Shown here: positions 26,805 through 35,474 of the stretch, piece after piece
How positions within the stretch are numbered: position 1 is the stretch's first letter
Layout: each line of letters begins with the position of its first letter
DNA from: Allobosea sp.
Lineage (GTDB): Bacteria; Pseudomonadota; Alphaproteobacteria; Rhizobiales; Beijerinckiaceae
Length of the DNA: 64,000 nt
Direction of reading: 5' to 3'
Assembly: GCA_024231975.1 (NCBI GenBank)
Contig: JAAEQB010000078.1
Coordinates: 347,882 to 411,881, forward strand
Program-made: the position numbers and the translations under genes
The notes under the pieces: generated by a model
What the model saw: only the letters and a program-made list of their open reading frames with translations
Told to the model about the DNA's origin: nothing
The model's database searches: none

Positions 26805-27608
26805 TCAGCGGATCAGCGCCCTGACGCGGGACGAAACAAGGTCCGCCACCAGGACCATCGCCAGGATGACAAGGATGCAGGTTGCGGTGTCCTGGTATTT
26901 GAAGAGCTTCATCGAGGAGACGAGCTCGAAGCCGATGCCGCCGGCGCCGACCATGCCGAGCACCGTCGACTGGCGGACATTGGTCTCGAGCCGGTAGAAG
27001 ATCGTCCCGAGCCAGGCCGGCAGGACCTGCGGCAGCACGCCGAAGAAGAAGGTCTTGAACGGGCCGACGCCGGCCGAGCGGAAGGCCTCCAGCGGCCCCT
27101 CGTCGATATCCTCCATCGCCTCGGCGAAGAACTTGCCGAGCATGCCGGCGCCATGGATGGCGAGCGCCAGCACGCCGGCGAAGGGGCCGAGGCCGATGGC
27201 GGCAACGAAGATCAGCGCCAGGATGATCTCGTTGATGCCGCGCATGCAGTTGAGCAATTGCCGCGTCGCGTGGAAGACGACCGGGCTCGGGCTCAAATTG
27301 CGTGCCGCGAAGAAGCAGACCGGCAGGGCGATGACGACGCCGAGCAAGGTGCCCCAGACCGCGACCTGCAGGCTCTCCAGCGCCGGCCGCCAGAGCCGTT
27401 CGAGGAATTCCGGATTGGGCGGCATCATCCGGACGAGGAAATCCACCATGTAGGGGATGCCGTTCCAGAGATTATTGGCGTTGATCTGGGAGCCGAGCGC
27501 GGCCCACCACAGGAAAACCAGAGCGGCGAGGGTGACGAAGCCGACGCCCCACCAGCCGAAGCGGCCCTGCGGCGGACGAAGAACGAGTTGCAGCGTTCCA
27601 AACGACAT
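26805..27608 (-). CDS. phnE: Phosphonate-type ABC transporter permease PhnE
   Basis: 267 residues with about six membrane helices, an N-terminal helix GVGFVTLAALVFLWW and the PhnE coupling loop GPFKTFFFGVLPQVLPAWLG. Conserved PhnE segments include MLGKFFAEAMEDIDEGPLEA. It is the last gene of the operon and pairs with the PhnC ATPase 15 bases upstream. A GC-rich palindrome without a T run follows the gene (about 26752-26786). Confidence 0.9.
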   Translation of the reverse strand: MSFGTLQLVLRPPQGRFGWWGVGFVTLAALVFLWWAALGSQINANNLWNGIPYMVDFLVRMMPPNPEFLERLWRPALESLQVAVWGTLLGVVIALPVCFFAARNLSPSPVVFHATRQLLNCMRGINEIILALIFVAAIGLGPFAGVLALAIHGAGMLGKFFAEAMEDIDEGPLEAFRSAGVGPFKTFFFGVLPQVLPAWLGTIFYRLETNVRQSTVLGMVGAGGIGFELVSSMKLFKYQDTATCILVILAMVLVADLVSSRVRALIR

Positions 27609-27623
27609 TGGCTCAGCTCCCCG

Positions 27624-28433
27624 TCAGGCGGTTGCGGTGGCGATCATCGGCGCCAGCACGGGCTGGCTGGCCGGACGAGGCTTCAGCACGCGGCTGATGC
27701 CGGGATCCTCCAGGCCGGGATAGATCTGGTGGACGATCTCAGAGGTGAGCTGGTCCGGCGTGTCGTCGAAGATCACCCGGCCGCCGCTCAGGCCGACGAT
27801 GCGCTCGCCGAACTCGACGGCGTAGTCGACCTGGTGGAGGTTGCAGATCACGGCGATCCCTTCTTCCTTGCAGATCGCCTTGAGGTAGCCGAGCACGATG
27901 CGCGAGGTCTTGGGATCGAGGCTCGCCACCGGCTCGTCGCAGAGGATCACCGCCGGCTGCTGCGCCAGCGCCCTCGCGATGCCGACGCGCTGCTGCTCGC
28001 CGCCGGAGAGCTGGTCACCGCGCGAATTCGCCTTCTGCGCGAGCTCGACCCGGGCGAGGCAGTCCATCGCGATGGCGACGTCCTGTTTCGGGAAGAGCTG
28101 CAGCATCGAGAGGAAGGAGGACAAGCCCGCCATCCGGCCGACGAGCACGTTCTTCAGCACCGAGAGACGCTTCACCAGATTATGGTGCTGGAAGATCATC
28201 GCGACCGGCCGCTTGCCGGCGGCGCCGCGCCTGACGTCGAGCACCTTGCCGTCGATGACGGTCCGGCCCGCATCGGGCTGGGCCAACCCGTTGATGCAGC
28301 GCAGCAGCGTCGACTTGCCGGCGCCGCTGGGGCCGAGCACGACGAGGAACTCGCCGGCTTTGACGCTGAGGTCGATGCCCTGCAGGACCGGGCGGCCCGC
28401 ATAGGACTTCTTCAGCCCTTCGATCTTGATCAT
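27624..28433 (-). CDS. phnC: Phosphonate-type ABC transporter ATP-binding protein PhnC
   Basis: 269 residues with Walker A LGPSGAGKSTLLRCINGL, Q-loop MIFQHHNLVKRLSVLKNVL, signature LSGGEQQRVGIARAL, Walker B VILCDEPVASLDP and H-loop NLHQVDYA. The HHNLV and LHQVD forms are typical of PhnC rather than of other importers. It energises uptake of phosphonates or related phosphorus compounds with PhnD and PhnE. Confidence 0.92.
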   Translation of the reverse strand: MIKIEGLKKSYAGRPVLQGIDLSVKAGEFLVVLGPSGAGKSTLLRCINGLAQPDAGRTVIDGKVLDVRRGAAGKRPVAMIFQHHNLVKRLSVLKNVLVGRMAGLSSFLSMLQLFPKQDVAIAMDCLARVELAQKANSRGDQLSGGEQQRVGIARALAQQPAVILCDEPVASLDPKTSRIVLGYLKAICKEEGIAVICNLHQVDYAVEFGERIVGLSGGRVIFDDTPDQLTSEIVHQIYPGLEDPGISRVLKPRPASQPVLAPMIATATA

Positions 28434-28464
28434 GCCGCTTCCTCCGCCGGTCGCGTTTGCGCGA

Positions 28465-29340
28465 CTACTTCATCTTGGTGAGGTCGAGCTTCAGCACCTT
28501 CGCGGTCTCGCGAATGATGTCGTAGGCTTGGTCGTTGGTCTCGACGAAGCGGTTGAGCTTGCCCTGGTCGGCCCAGGTGATGTCCCGGATGTTCAGGAAG
28601 GCCGACTTGATGTTCGCCTTCAGGTCATCAGGAAGATTCTTGCGCCAGCAGGTCGGCGATTCGGGGATCGGGTCCGATTCCCAGACGACGTGAAGGTCGG
28701 CGCGATCGACCAGCTTCTTCTGGACCGCCGCATCCAAAATACGGTCGGCGATCGTCGCGGCATCGACGCGCTTGTTGGCGACGGCGAGCGCATTGGCGTC
28801 GTGCGAGCCGGTGAAGAGGACGCGCCCGAAATCCTTCTCGGGATCGAAGCCGAGCTTCATCAGGCCGGCCTTCGGAAAGAGGTGGCCGGAGGTCGAGGAC
28901 GGATCGACGAAGGCGAAGGTGCGGCCCTTCAGGTCCTTCCAGTCGGCGATGCCGCTGTCCTTCCGCGCGATGATCTGGCTGCGATAGTAGCTGCGGCTCG
29001 ACTTGGCGGTCTCCGCCGTTGCGAAGGCCTCGATCGCCGCGACCGTGGTGCCGAGCACATAGGAGAACGGACCGAGATAGGCGACGTCGACATGGTTCGA
29101 GCGCATCGCCTCGATCACGCCGTTATAGTCCGAGGCGACGAAGCCCTGGACGGTGATGCCGAGATTCTTCTGGAGCGCGGCAAGGAGCTGGGCGCTCGAT
29201 TCCAGCATCGCCCGCGAATCCTCGGACGGGATCAGCCCGACGCGGACCAGCTTGGTCTGGGCCCGGACCAGGGCCGGCGCCGCCAGCAGCGCTCCGGCGG
29301 CCAGCGAACCTTTGAGTATCGTGCGGCGCGTGGTGGTCAT
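28465..29340 (-). CDS. phnD: Phosphonate-type ABC transporter substrate-binding protein PhnD
   Basis: 291 residues. The N terminus MTTTRRTILKGSLAAGALLA carries a twin-arginine-like RR followed by a hydrophobic stretch and a likely cut after VRAQ. The mature part has VRVGLIPSEDSRAMLESSAQ, HVDVAYLGPFSYVLGTT and FVDPSSTSGHLFPKAGL, the ligand-cradle segments of PhnD proteins. The start at 29340 lies after GGGAGGATGAC. The ligand could be 2-aminoethylphosphonate, another phosphonate or phosphite. Confidence 0.9.
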   Translation of the reverse strand: MTTTRRTILKGSLAAGALLAAPALVRAQTKLVRVGLIPSEDSRAMLESSAQLLAALQKNLGITVQGFVASDYNGVIEAMRSNHVDVAYLGPFSYVLGTTVAAIEAFATAETAKSSRSYYRSQIIARKDSGIADWKDLKGRTFAFVDPSSTSGHLFPKAGLMKLGFDPEKDFGRVLFTGSHDANALAVANKRVDAATIADRILDAAVQKKLVDRADLHVVWESDPIPESPTCWRKNLPDDLKANIKSAFLNIRDITWADQGKLNRFVETNDQAYDIIRETAKVLKLDLTKMK

Positions 29341-29416
29341 GTCATCCTCCCAAGATGATCCGGCGATCTTTTGATCTGCCGGTGAGCCGTGATGGGCGTC
29401 GTTGCCCGCTGCGTTC

Positions 29417-30505
29417 TCAGGCGGCCATCGCCGCCTGTCTGCCGATGAAGTTGCGGCCGCGCTCGCCTTCGAGCGCCTTGCCGACCAGGCGGTTCCAATC
29501 ACCGGCCGAGACGCCATAGGCGGCGGGATCGGTCGCGACGCCGAGGTCCCGGAGGAAGGTGCCGAGGCGCTCGGCACCGGCCTCGAGATCGGGGCCGAAG
29601 ACCCGGCGCAGCGCCGCGTCGCATTGCGGCTGCGCGCCCATCGCCCAGCGCATCACCAGCGGCAGCGAGAAGGAACAGGCGATGCCGTGGATGGTGCCGC
29701 TTTTCAGGGTGATGTCGTAGGAGATGTTGTGGGCGAGCGCGGTCCGGGTGTTGGAGAAGGCGAGGCCCGCCAGCAGGCTGGCGCGCATCTGCCGGGTTCT
29801 GAGCTCGACATCATCCAGCCGCTCCAGCAGGCGCGGCAGCGTCTCGATGATCTCCCGGGCGGCCTCGACCGCATAGTTCGCCGAGACCGGGTTGCCGTTG
29901 ACGTTCCAGATGCTCTCCAGCGCATGGGAGAGGGCATCGAGACCGGTCGCCAGGGTGAGGCCGCGCGGCGCGCCGACCGTCAAGGCGGGGTCGAGAACCG
30001 CCACTTCCGGATAGAGCCGGGGATGAGCGAGCGAATACTTGCTGCCATTGGCCTGGTCCCAGACCGTCGCCCAGGAGGTGACCTCGGAGCCGGTGCCGGC
30101 CGTGGTCGGCACGGCGATGATCGGGATGATTGCGGCCCCGTCGAGCGGCGTCTTCTCGGTCAGGTGCCGGCGGACGGTCTCGAAGTCGCCGTCGCTGGCC
30201 GCCAGCACCTTGGCGGCGTCGATCATCGAGCCGCCGCCGAGCGCGACGATGACCTCGGCCGGCTCGGCCGCACCGAACTGGCGGCAGGACTCGGCGAGAT
30301 CGGCGCAATCCGGATTGGTCTCGATATTGGTGATCGAGACGACCGGCGCGCCGGCGACCGCGGTCAGCCGGGCGGAGAACTCGCGGAAGAGCGGCTGGTC
30401 ATAGGTGACGAGGGCCCAGCGCCGCCCACCGATCAGCCCGGCGACCTCGTCGAGCAGGCCGCTGCCGAAGCGGATCTTCACGGGGTTCCAGTACGCCCAA
30501 TTCAT
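29417..30505 (-). CDS. Phosphonate-associated iron-containing alcohol dehydrogenase
   Basis: 362 residues of the group III (iron-dependent) alcohol dehydrogenase family: nucleotide loop VIVALGGGSMIDAAKV, AVPTTAGTGSEVTSWATVW, and metal ligands in GLDALSHALESIW and HNISYDITLKSGTIHGIAC. This subfamily is known to occur beside phosphonate transporters and the LysR type seen here, and is related to phosphonoacetaldehyde reductases, so a phosphonate-derived aldehyde or alcohol is the likely substrate. The start at 30505 has GAGGG 9 bases upstream. It is the first gene of the phn operon. Confidence 0.85.
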   Translation of the reverse strand: MNWAYWNPVKIRFGSGLLDEVAGLIGGRRWALVTYDQPLFREFSARLTAVAGAPVVSITNIETNPDCADLAESCRQFGAAEPAEVIVALGGGSMIDAAKVLAASDGDFETVRRHLTEKTPLDGAAIIPIIAVPTTAGTGSEVTSWATVWDQANGSKYSLAHPRLYPEVAVLDPALTVGAPRGLTLATGLDALSHALESIWNVNGNPVSANYAVEAAREIIETLPRLLERLDDVELRTRQMRASLLAGLAFSNTRTALAHNISYDITLKSGTIHGIACSFSLPLVMRWAMGAQPQCDAALRRVFGPDLEAGAERLGTFLRDLGVATDPAAYGVSAGDWNRLVGKALEGERGRNFIGRQAAMAA

Positions 30506-30601
30506 GCGGTCCATCCCTCGCAATGCGCCTTGCCGGCTTCGTTGGGAGGGATGCTCACAGAGCTCTGTTCTTATAACAAATTGATTTTTTGATCCGAATG
30601 G

Positions 30602-30616
30602 ATAGCAATTATCTAT
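30602..30616. promoter_or_regulatory. LysR-type palindrome overlapping the regulator start codon
   Basis: ATAG-N7-CTAT, an inverted repeat of T-N11-A type, covers the start codon of the LysR gene in a very AT-rich intergenic segment. This is typical of autoregulated LysR genes, and the divergent phn operon promoter must also lie in this gap of about 110 bases. Confidence 0.5.
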
Positions 30617-31502
30617 GCGTTATACCCAGCTCAGATCCTTCCACAACGTCGCGAATGCGGGCGGGTTCAACGCCGCCGCCGAGGCGTTCAACATCAGCCA
30701 GCCAACCTTGACGGCGCAGGTCGGTGCGCTGGAGGAGGAATTCGGCGTCGAGCTCTTCGTCAAGCGGGGCCGGCGGCGCGAGCTGAGCGATACCGGGCGT
30801 CAGCTCCTCGGGATCACCACCCGTCTGTTCGCCGAAGAAACCGAGGCGCTCGCCTTCCTGACGGAGTCGCGGGAGCTGCGAACGGGCCGGCTCTCGATTG
30901 GCGCGGTCGGGCCCTTCCACGTCACGGAGATGCTCGCCGCCTTCAACCAGGCCTATCCTGGCATCGAGCTGGCGGTGAAGATCGGCAATTCCGCCGAGGT
31001 GCTCGACGATCTCGAGAGCTATAGATGCGACGTCGCGGTTCTCGCCTATATCGACGAGGATGATCGGCTCCTGACCATCCCTTATCGCCGCCATCCCGTC
31101 GCGGTTTTCGTGCGGCGCGATCATCGCCTGGCGGACCGGCGCAATGTCCGGCTGCCGGAGCTGGAAGGCGAGCCGATGATTGCGCGCGAGCAAGGCTCGA
31201 CGACGCGGCGCGCGTTCGAGAGTGCGTTAGCCAAGACGGGGACGAAACCCCGCCTCGTCATGGAGATCGGCAGCCGCGAGGCCGTCCGCGAAGCGGTGAT
31301 CCGCGGGCTCGGCATCAGCTATGTCTCGGAGGCCGAATTCGTTCCGGACGAGACGCTGCGGCTGATCCCGATCGAGGGCGCGGAGGTCTATACCTATGCG
31401 CATGTCGTCTTGCTGAGACAGCGGCAGACCAGCCGGATCATCAAGGCCTTTCTCGACGTCGTCCAGCGGACGCGCGACGCCTCCGGCATCGTCGATGCGT
31501 AG
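30615..31502 (+). CDS. LysR family regulator of phosphonate-associated operon
   Basis: 295 residues. The winged helix is RSFHNVANAGGFNAAAEAFN, followed by ISQPTLTAQVGALEEEFGVE; the effector domain follows from about residue 90 and contains PGIELAVKIGNSAEVLDDLE. It is divergent from the Fe-ADH/phnDCE operon, and this regulator type is known beside aminoethylphosphonate genes. No Shine-Dalgarno is visible before the ATG; a palindrome overlaps it instead, so translation may start with little or no leader. Confidence 0.88.
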   Translation: MRYTQLRSFHNVANAGGFNAAAEAFNISQPTLTAQVGALEEEFGVELFVKRGRRRELSDTGRQLLGITTRLFAEETEALAFLTESRELRTGRLSIGAVGPFHVTEMLAAFNQAYPGIELAVKIGNSAEVLDDLESYRCDVAVLAYIDEDDRLLTIPYRRHPVAVFVRRDHRLADRRNVRLPELEGEPMIAREQGSTTRRAFESALAKTGTKPRLVMEIGSREAVREAVIRGLGISYVSEAEFVPDETLRLIPIEGAEVYTYAHVVLLRQRQTSRIIKAFLDVVQRTRDASGIVDA

Positions 31503-31576
31503 AGCATCGATACAGCAGCGCGCGAGAGCGCAAGGGCCGCGGATTCAGCGGCAAACGACTGAATTTAAAAGGGAAT

Positions 31577-31651
31577 TGGAGCGGGCGATCGGGATCGAAC
31601 CGACGACATTCAGCTTGGGAAGCTGACGTTCTACCACTGAACTACGCCCGC
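31577..31651 (-). tRNA. tRNA-Gly(CCC)
   Basis: The minus strand folds as a full cloverleaf: acceptor GCGGGCG / CGCCCGC, D arm GTTC-AGTGGTA-GAAC, anticodon stem TCAGC / GCTGA around the loop TTCCCAA (anticodon CCC, reading GGG), T arm with TTCGATC. Discriminator U and an encoded CCA complete it. Confidence 0.95.
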
Positions 31652-31730
31652 GTGCTGTCCGTATAGCCGGGCCGGACTGCCCGCCGCAAGCCGGTCGATC
31701 CGAGATTCCGGCCATAAACGAAAAAACCGC

Positions 31731-31765
31731 GCCGGGCCCCTGTCGCCCGGCGCGGTTCGGTTCAG
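31731..31765 (-). terminator. Rho-independent terminator of the small lipoprotein gene
   Basis: CCGCGCCGGGC pairs with GCCCGGCGCGG (11 bp) and is followed on the minus strand by six Ts. It lies just after the stop of the gene at 31778-32074. Confidence 0.9.
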
Positions 31766-31777
31766 ACGCGAAGCGTC

Positions 31778-32074
31778 TTACCAGCAGCCGTAATAGCCGC
31801 AGCCATAGTAGCCGTAGTGGCGGCGCGACGAAGCGGCGATGACCGCGCCACCGACCGCACCGGCGACGACGCCGGCTGCGACCGCGTTGCTGGCCTGGGC
31901 GTTGGAGCGGCGGAAGCTCTGGAACACCTCGCTGCGGCAGCGCTCGAAGGCGCGGGTGCCGGGGCGGTGACCGGCATCGAGGCAGACTTGATCCGACTCG
32001 GCCGCCGACTGCTCGACGCTCTGGCAGCCGCCGAGGGCGGCGGCGAGAACGCCGGCGATGATGAGGGCGCGCAT
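31778..32074 (-). CDS. Small lipoprotein with glycine-rich hydrophobic tail
   Basis: 98 residues. MRALIIAGVLAAALGGC gives a lipobox (LGG-C, Cys 17). The middle is charged and contains two more cysteines (VCLDAGHRP, FERCRSEV). A Gly/Ala-rich hydrophobic stretch (VAAGVVAGAVGGAVIAASS), like a glycine-zipper segment, precedes a Tyr/Gly/Cys-rich tail. The start at 32074 follows AAAGGA. It is a single gene with its own terminator. No known function. Confidence 0.78.
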   Translation of the reverse strand: MRALIIAGVLAAALGGCQSVEQSAAESDQVCLDAGHRPGTRAFERCRSEVFQSFRRSNAQASNAVAAGVVAGAVGGAVIAASSRRHYGYYGCGYYGCW

Positions 32075-32320
32075 GAGAAATCCTTTCCCTGTAGACGTTT
32101 GGCCACGAAAGCCATGAAACGGAAGGCGGTCGAATCCTCCCGCCGGTGACACAAGCATGAACACGCCGCCGGCCAGCGGCCGGCAACGCCATCGGCGCTT
32201 GCTGCCATCTGACACGGAATCGCCATTTTGTCGCCCAGTAGGTTGCCGAACGGGCAATCTTCCTGCGCCAGTTGCAGATTTGCGGCTAAGGAAGGGTTGA
32301 GCCGGCCGCCAAATCGCCGC

Positions 32321-33487
32321 TCAAGCCGAGCGGAAATGCTTGGAGAGCTTCAGCGCCTGGCCCTGATAATTGGAGGTGCCGATCGCGCCGTAGAGGGCGT
32401 CGGGTTCGGCCGCCATGCGCTCGAAGGCGAGGCGCCCAACCACCTGCCCGTCTTCAAGCAGGAAGGGCACTTCATGGCTCCTGACCTCGAGCACGCCGCG
32501 GCTGCCGGGCACGCCGCCGGCGCCGACGCCGAAGCCCGGATCAAAGAAGCCGGCATAATGGACGCGGAACTCACCCATGGCGGGATCGATCGGCGCCATC
32601 TCGGCGGCGAAGGCCGGCGGGATGTGGATCCGCTCCTTCGAGGCGAGGATGTAGAACTGATGCGGGTCGAGGATCAGCCGCTTGCGCTTGGCCGGGATCG
32701 GCGTCCAGAAATCGTCGATCTCGTAGCCGCCGACCCGGTCGACATCGATCACATCAGTGAAGCGCTGGGCCTGGTAGCCGATGATCTCGCCCTCGGCGTC
32801 GCCGAGATGGATGCTGAACAGCAGGCCGTTGCGGATGGTCGCGGGACCATCGACCAGAGCCGTGTGGCGATGGACCTCGCGCAGCTCCCGATCGGAGACG
32901 CGGAAGCCCTCCGCCTCCTCCTGGCCGGAGCCGCGGCGGCGGAAGCGCAGCTGGTTGAGGCGGCTGCCCTTGCGCACCTTGATCGAGAAGCTCGACGGCG
33001 AGATCTCGGCATAGAGCTTGCCGGAATAGCCGCCGGCGACGCTGTCGAAGGCTTCGCTGCGGTCGGCGATCAGGCGGGTGAAGACGTCGAGCCGGCCGGT
33101 CGAGCTCTTCGGATTGGCGAAGGCGGAGATCGTCGCCGGCAGGTCGTGCAGCGACTCCATCAGCTCGACGACATAGACGCAATTCTTCTCGAGGATCGCG
33201 CCCTCTTCGAGCGAGACCTCGTCCTGGGTCAGGTCCGCGAGCATCTGGGCGACGCTCTTGCTCGGGCCGGGCAGGAAGCTGGCGCGGACGCGGTAGGCCT
33301 TGTGGCCGAGCCTGAGGTCGAGGCTCGCCGGCTGGTACTGGCTCTCGGAGAAGGCGCCGGAGGTCGAGCGGACCATGCCGCGATGCACGAGCTTGCGGAT
33401 GTCCTGGCGCGGCAGCACGCCGGAGGGGCCGGCGAGCGAAGCCGGCGCGGTCGCGATCTCGGCCAGCATGTCGGGCGATGTCGCCAT
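32321..33487 (-). CDS. dcd: dCTP deaminase, long alphaproteobacterial form
   Basis: 388 residues, about twice the usual dcd length, consistent with two dUTPase-fold halves in one chain. The first half has YQPASLDLRLG and SSTGRLDVFTRLI with a conserved Ala/Glu-rich active-site loop (GGYSGKLYAEISPSSF); the second has ILASKERIHIPPAFAAEM and VHYAGFFDPGFGVG. It makes dUTP for thymidylate synthesis. The start at 33487 is the ATG before ATSPDMLAE; its ribosome site (AAGGTGG) is rather far upstream, so the start is less certain. Confidence 0.85.
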   Translation of the reverse strand: MATSPDMLAEIATAPASLAGPSGVLPRQDIRKLVHRGMVRSTSGAFSESQYQPASLDLRLGHKAYRVRASFLPGPSKSVAQMLADLTQDEVSLEEGAILEKNCVYVVELMESLHDLPATISAFANPKSSTGRLDVFTRLIADRSEAFDSVAGGYSGKLYAEISPSSFSIKVRKGSRLNQLRFRRRGSGQEEAEGFRVSDRELREVHRHTALVDGPATIRNGLLFSIHLGDAEGEIIGYQAQRFTDVIDVDRVGGYEIDDFWTPIPAKRKRLILDPHQFYILASKERIHIPPAFAAEMAPIDPAMGEFRVHYAGFFDPGFGVGAGGVPGSRGVLEVRSHEVPFLLEDGQVVGRLAFERMAAEPDALYGAIGTSNYQGQALKLSKHFRSA

Positions 33488-33728
33488 GGCGCTATCAGAC
33501 CACCTTATGAAGCGCGGCGCAAAGGCGGTCCGCCGCGAGATTGATCGTTCTTCCTGCCGCACCGGGATGGCGCTGGCGAGTCCGGCATCGGGTTGTCCAC
33601 ATGCCCGCGCAAGCGCGGATCATCGGGTCTACAGCCGGTTGGCAGCATTGACGCTGCGCCGTCCCAAGTCATAACAAGGCCTTCCCGCCGCCCCGGCGTG
33701 AGCCGCATGGAGGCGGCACGGAGCCGCG

Positions 33729-34124
33729 ATGATGTACCAGGCTGAAACGCATGGCGTGCGCGTCACCGCCTCGCCCAAGTTCATGGACAGCGAATCCACC
33801 CCCGATCAAGGCCGCTATTTCTGGGCCTATACGATCGAGATCGAGAACCTGTCGCCCCGCACCATGCAGTTGATGACGCGTCACTGGGTCATCACCGACG
33901 GGCGTGGCGAGGTGCACGAGGTCCGTGGCGAGGGTGTGATCGGCCAGCAGCCGGTGCTGCAGCCGGGCGAACGCTTCAGCTATACCTCCGGCTGCCCGCT
34001 GATGACGCCCGACGGCAGCATGCGCGGCGTCTATGCCATGCTCGGCGAGGACGGCGCACGCTTCGATGTCGAGGTGCCGCTGTTTCCGCTCGACTCGCCC
34101 TATGTGAAGAAGGTCCTGCATTGA
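33729..34124 (+). CDS. apaG: ApaG domain protein
   Basis: 131 residues, an immunoglobulin-like beta protein with the ApaG core YFWAYTIEIENLSPRTMQLM, RHWVITDGRGEVHEVRGEGV, GVIGQQPVLQPGERFSYTSG and the ending VPLFPLDSPY. ApaG is linked to divalent cation resistance in some bacteria, and its biochemical role is unclear. Its stop codon overlaps the argE start as TTGA. Confidence 0.93.
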   Translation: MMYQAETHGVRVTASPKFMDSESTPDQGRYFWAYTIEIENLSPRTMQLMTRHWVITDGRGEVHEVRGEGVIGQQPVLQPGERFSYTSGCPLMTPDGSMRGVYAMLGEDGARFDVEVPLFPLDSPYVKKVLH

Positions 34125-35296
34125 CTATCGCCACACCGACCGGGCGGCGCTACCAGCCGCTCGACATGCTCGCCCGCCTCGTCGCCTTCGACACGGTGAG
34201 CCACAAATCCAATCTCGACCTGATCGCCTTCGTCGAGGACTATCTTCACGGCTGGGGCGTGCCGTCGGTGCGCTTTCCCAATGCGACCGGCGACAAGGCG
34301 GCGCTGTTCGCCACGATCGGCCCGCAGGACAAGGGCGGCATCGTCCTCTCCGGCCATACCGACGTCGTGCCGGTCGAGGGCCAGGCCTGGTCGCGCGACC
34401 CCTTCACCCTGCATGTCGAGGCTGGTCGGGCCTATGGCCGCGGCTCGGTCGATATGAAGGGCTTCGTCGCGCTGGCGCTGGCGCTGGTGCCGGATTTCCT
34501 CGCAGCAGACCTCAAGACCCCGATCCACCTGTTCTTCTCCTATGACGAGGAGGTGACCTGCCTCGGCGTCGTCGACGGCATCGCCGCGATGGGCAAGAGC
34601 CTACCGAAGCCGCGCGCCGTCATTGTCGGCGAGCCGACCTCGCTCGAGCTCGCCGACGCGCATAAGGGCATCCGGACCTTCTTCACCGCGATCACCGGCT
34701 TCGCCGCGCATTCCTCGAAGCCACATCTCGGCGCCAGCGCGGTCCATGCCGGCACCCGCCTCGCCGCCGGCCTCGTCGCCATGGCCGATGAGCGCGAGGG
34801 CCAGCTCGACGAGAGCGGCCGCTTCGATCCGCCCTATGACACCGTCCATATCGGCAAATTCCATGGCGGCATCGCTCGCAACATCCTGGCCGATCGTTGC
34901 GACCTCGCCTGGGAGGTGCGCACGCTGCCGGGCTCCGATCCCGAGGAGGTGCCGGCCCGTTTCGCCAAGCTGTCGGAGGAAGTGCTGGCGCGGATGCGCA
35001 GGACCGCGCCGTCGGCCGCGATCGAGACGGTGATGAGCTCGGACGTGCCGGGTCTTGCGCCCGATCCGGGCTCGGAGGCCGAGACGCTGGTGATGCGCCT
35101 CGCCGGGCGGAACCGCACGATTGCAGTCGCCTATGCCACCGAGGCCGGGCATTTCCAGCGCGCGGGACTGCCGACCATCGTCTGCGGCCCGGGCTCGATC
35201 GACCAGGCGCACCAGCCGGACGAGTACATCACGCTGGAGCAGTTCGCTGCCGGCGAAGCCTTCATGCGCAAGCTGATGGCGGAGTGCCGGGGGTAA
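34121..35296 (+). CDS. argE: Acetylornithine deacetylase
   Basis: 391 residues of the M20 metallopeptidase family. Metal ligands appear in LSGHTDVVPVEGQAW, GRGSVDMKGF, the catalytic Glu in FSYDEEVTCLG, and the C-terminal GPGSIDQAHQPDEYI. It releases ornithine from N-acetylornithine, feeding the argF product encoded about 1.2 kb away on the other strand. The TTG at 34121 overlaps the apaG stop and has AAGG 7 bases upstream. The next ATG (34166) would remove the conserved start of the domain. Succinyl-diaminopimelate desuccinylase is a related alternative. Confidence 0.85.
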   Translation: MTIATPTGRRYQPLDMLARLVAFDTVSHKSNLDLIAFVEDYLHGWGVPSVRFPNATGDKAALFATIGPQDKGGIVLSGHTDVVPVEGQAWSRDPFTLHVEAGRAYGRGSVDMKGFVALALALVPDFLAADLKTPIHLFFSYDEEVTCLGVVDGIAAMGKSLPKPRAVIVGEPTSLELADAHKGIRTFFTAITGFAAHSSKPHLGASAVHAGTRLAAGLVAMADEREGQLDESGRFDPPYDTVHIGKFHGGIARNILADRCDLAWEVRTLPGSDPEEVPARFAKLSEEVLARMRRTAPSAAIETVMSSDVPGLAPDPGSEAETLVMRLAGRNRTIAVAYATEAGHFQRAGLPTIVCGPGSIDQAHQPDEYITLEQFAAGEAFMRKLMAECRG

Positions 35297-35297
35297 G

Positions 35298-35462
35298 CCC
35301 CTTCTCCCCTTGCGGGAGAAGGTGGCAGCGCGCAGCGCTGACGGATGAGGGGTCGCGCACCCCTCTCTCCGTGTTTCACGGGTTACAAGCGCAAGATCGG
35401 CAGTCGTCGCGAGACCCCTCATCAGGCGCTTCGCGCCACCTTCTCCCGCAAGGGGAGAAGGG
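35298..35462. repeat. Large inverted repeat between argE and hslO
   Basis: The left arm (35298-35353) and the right arm (35413-35462) are near-perfect inverted copies; each contains the smaller palindrome CTTCTCCC-CTTG-CGGGAGAAG and a GAGGGGTC end. The pattern is the common Hyphomicrobiales intergenic palindrome. It separates two genes that converge on it, so the RNA hairpin may act as a bidirectional terminator. Confidence 0.85.
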
Positions 35463-35474
35463 AGAGGCGCCCTT

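Noticed and set aside
31577..31651. tRNA-Gly as an integration site for a genomic island
   Set aside because: No integrase, no repeated tRNA end and no change in composition on either side in the window.
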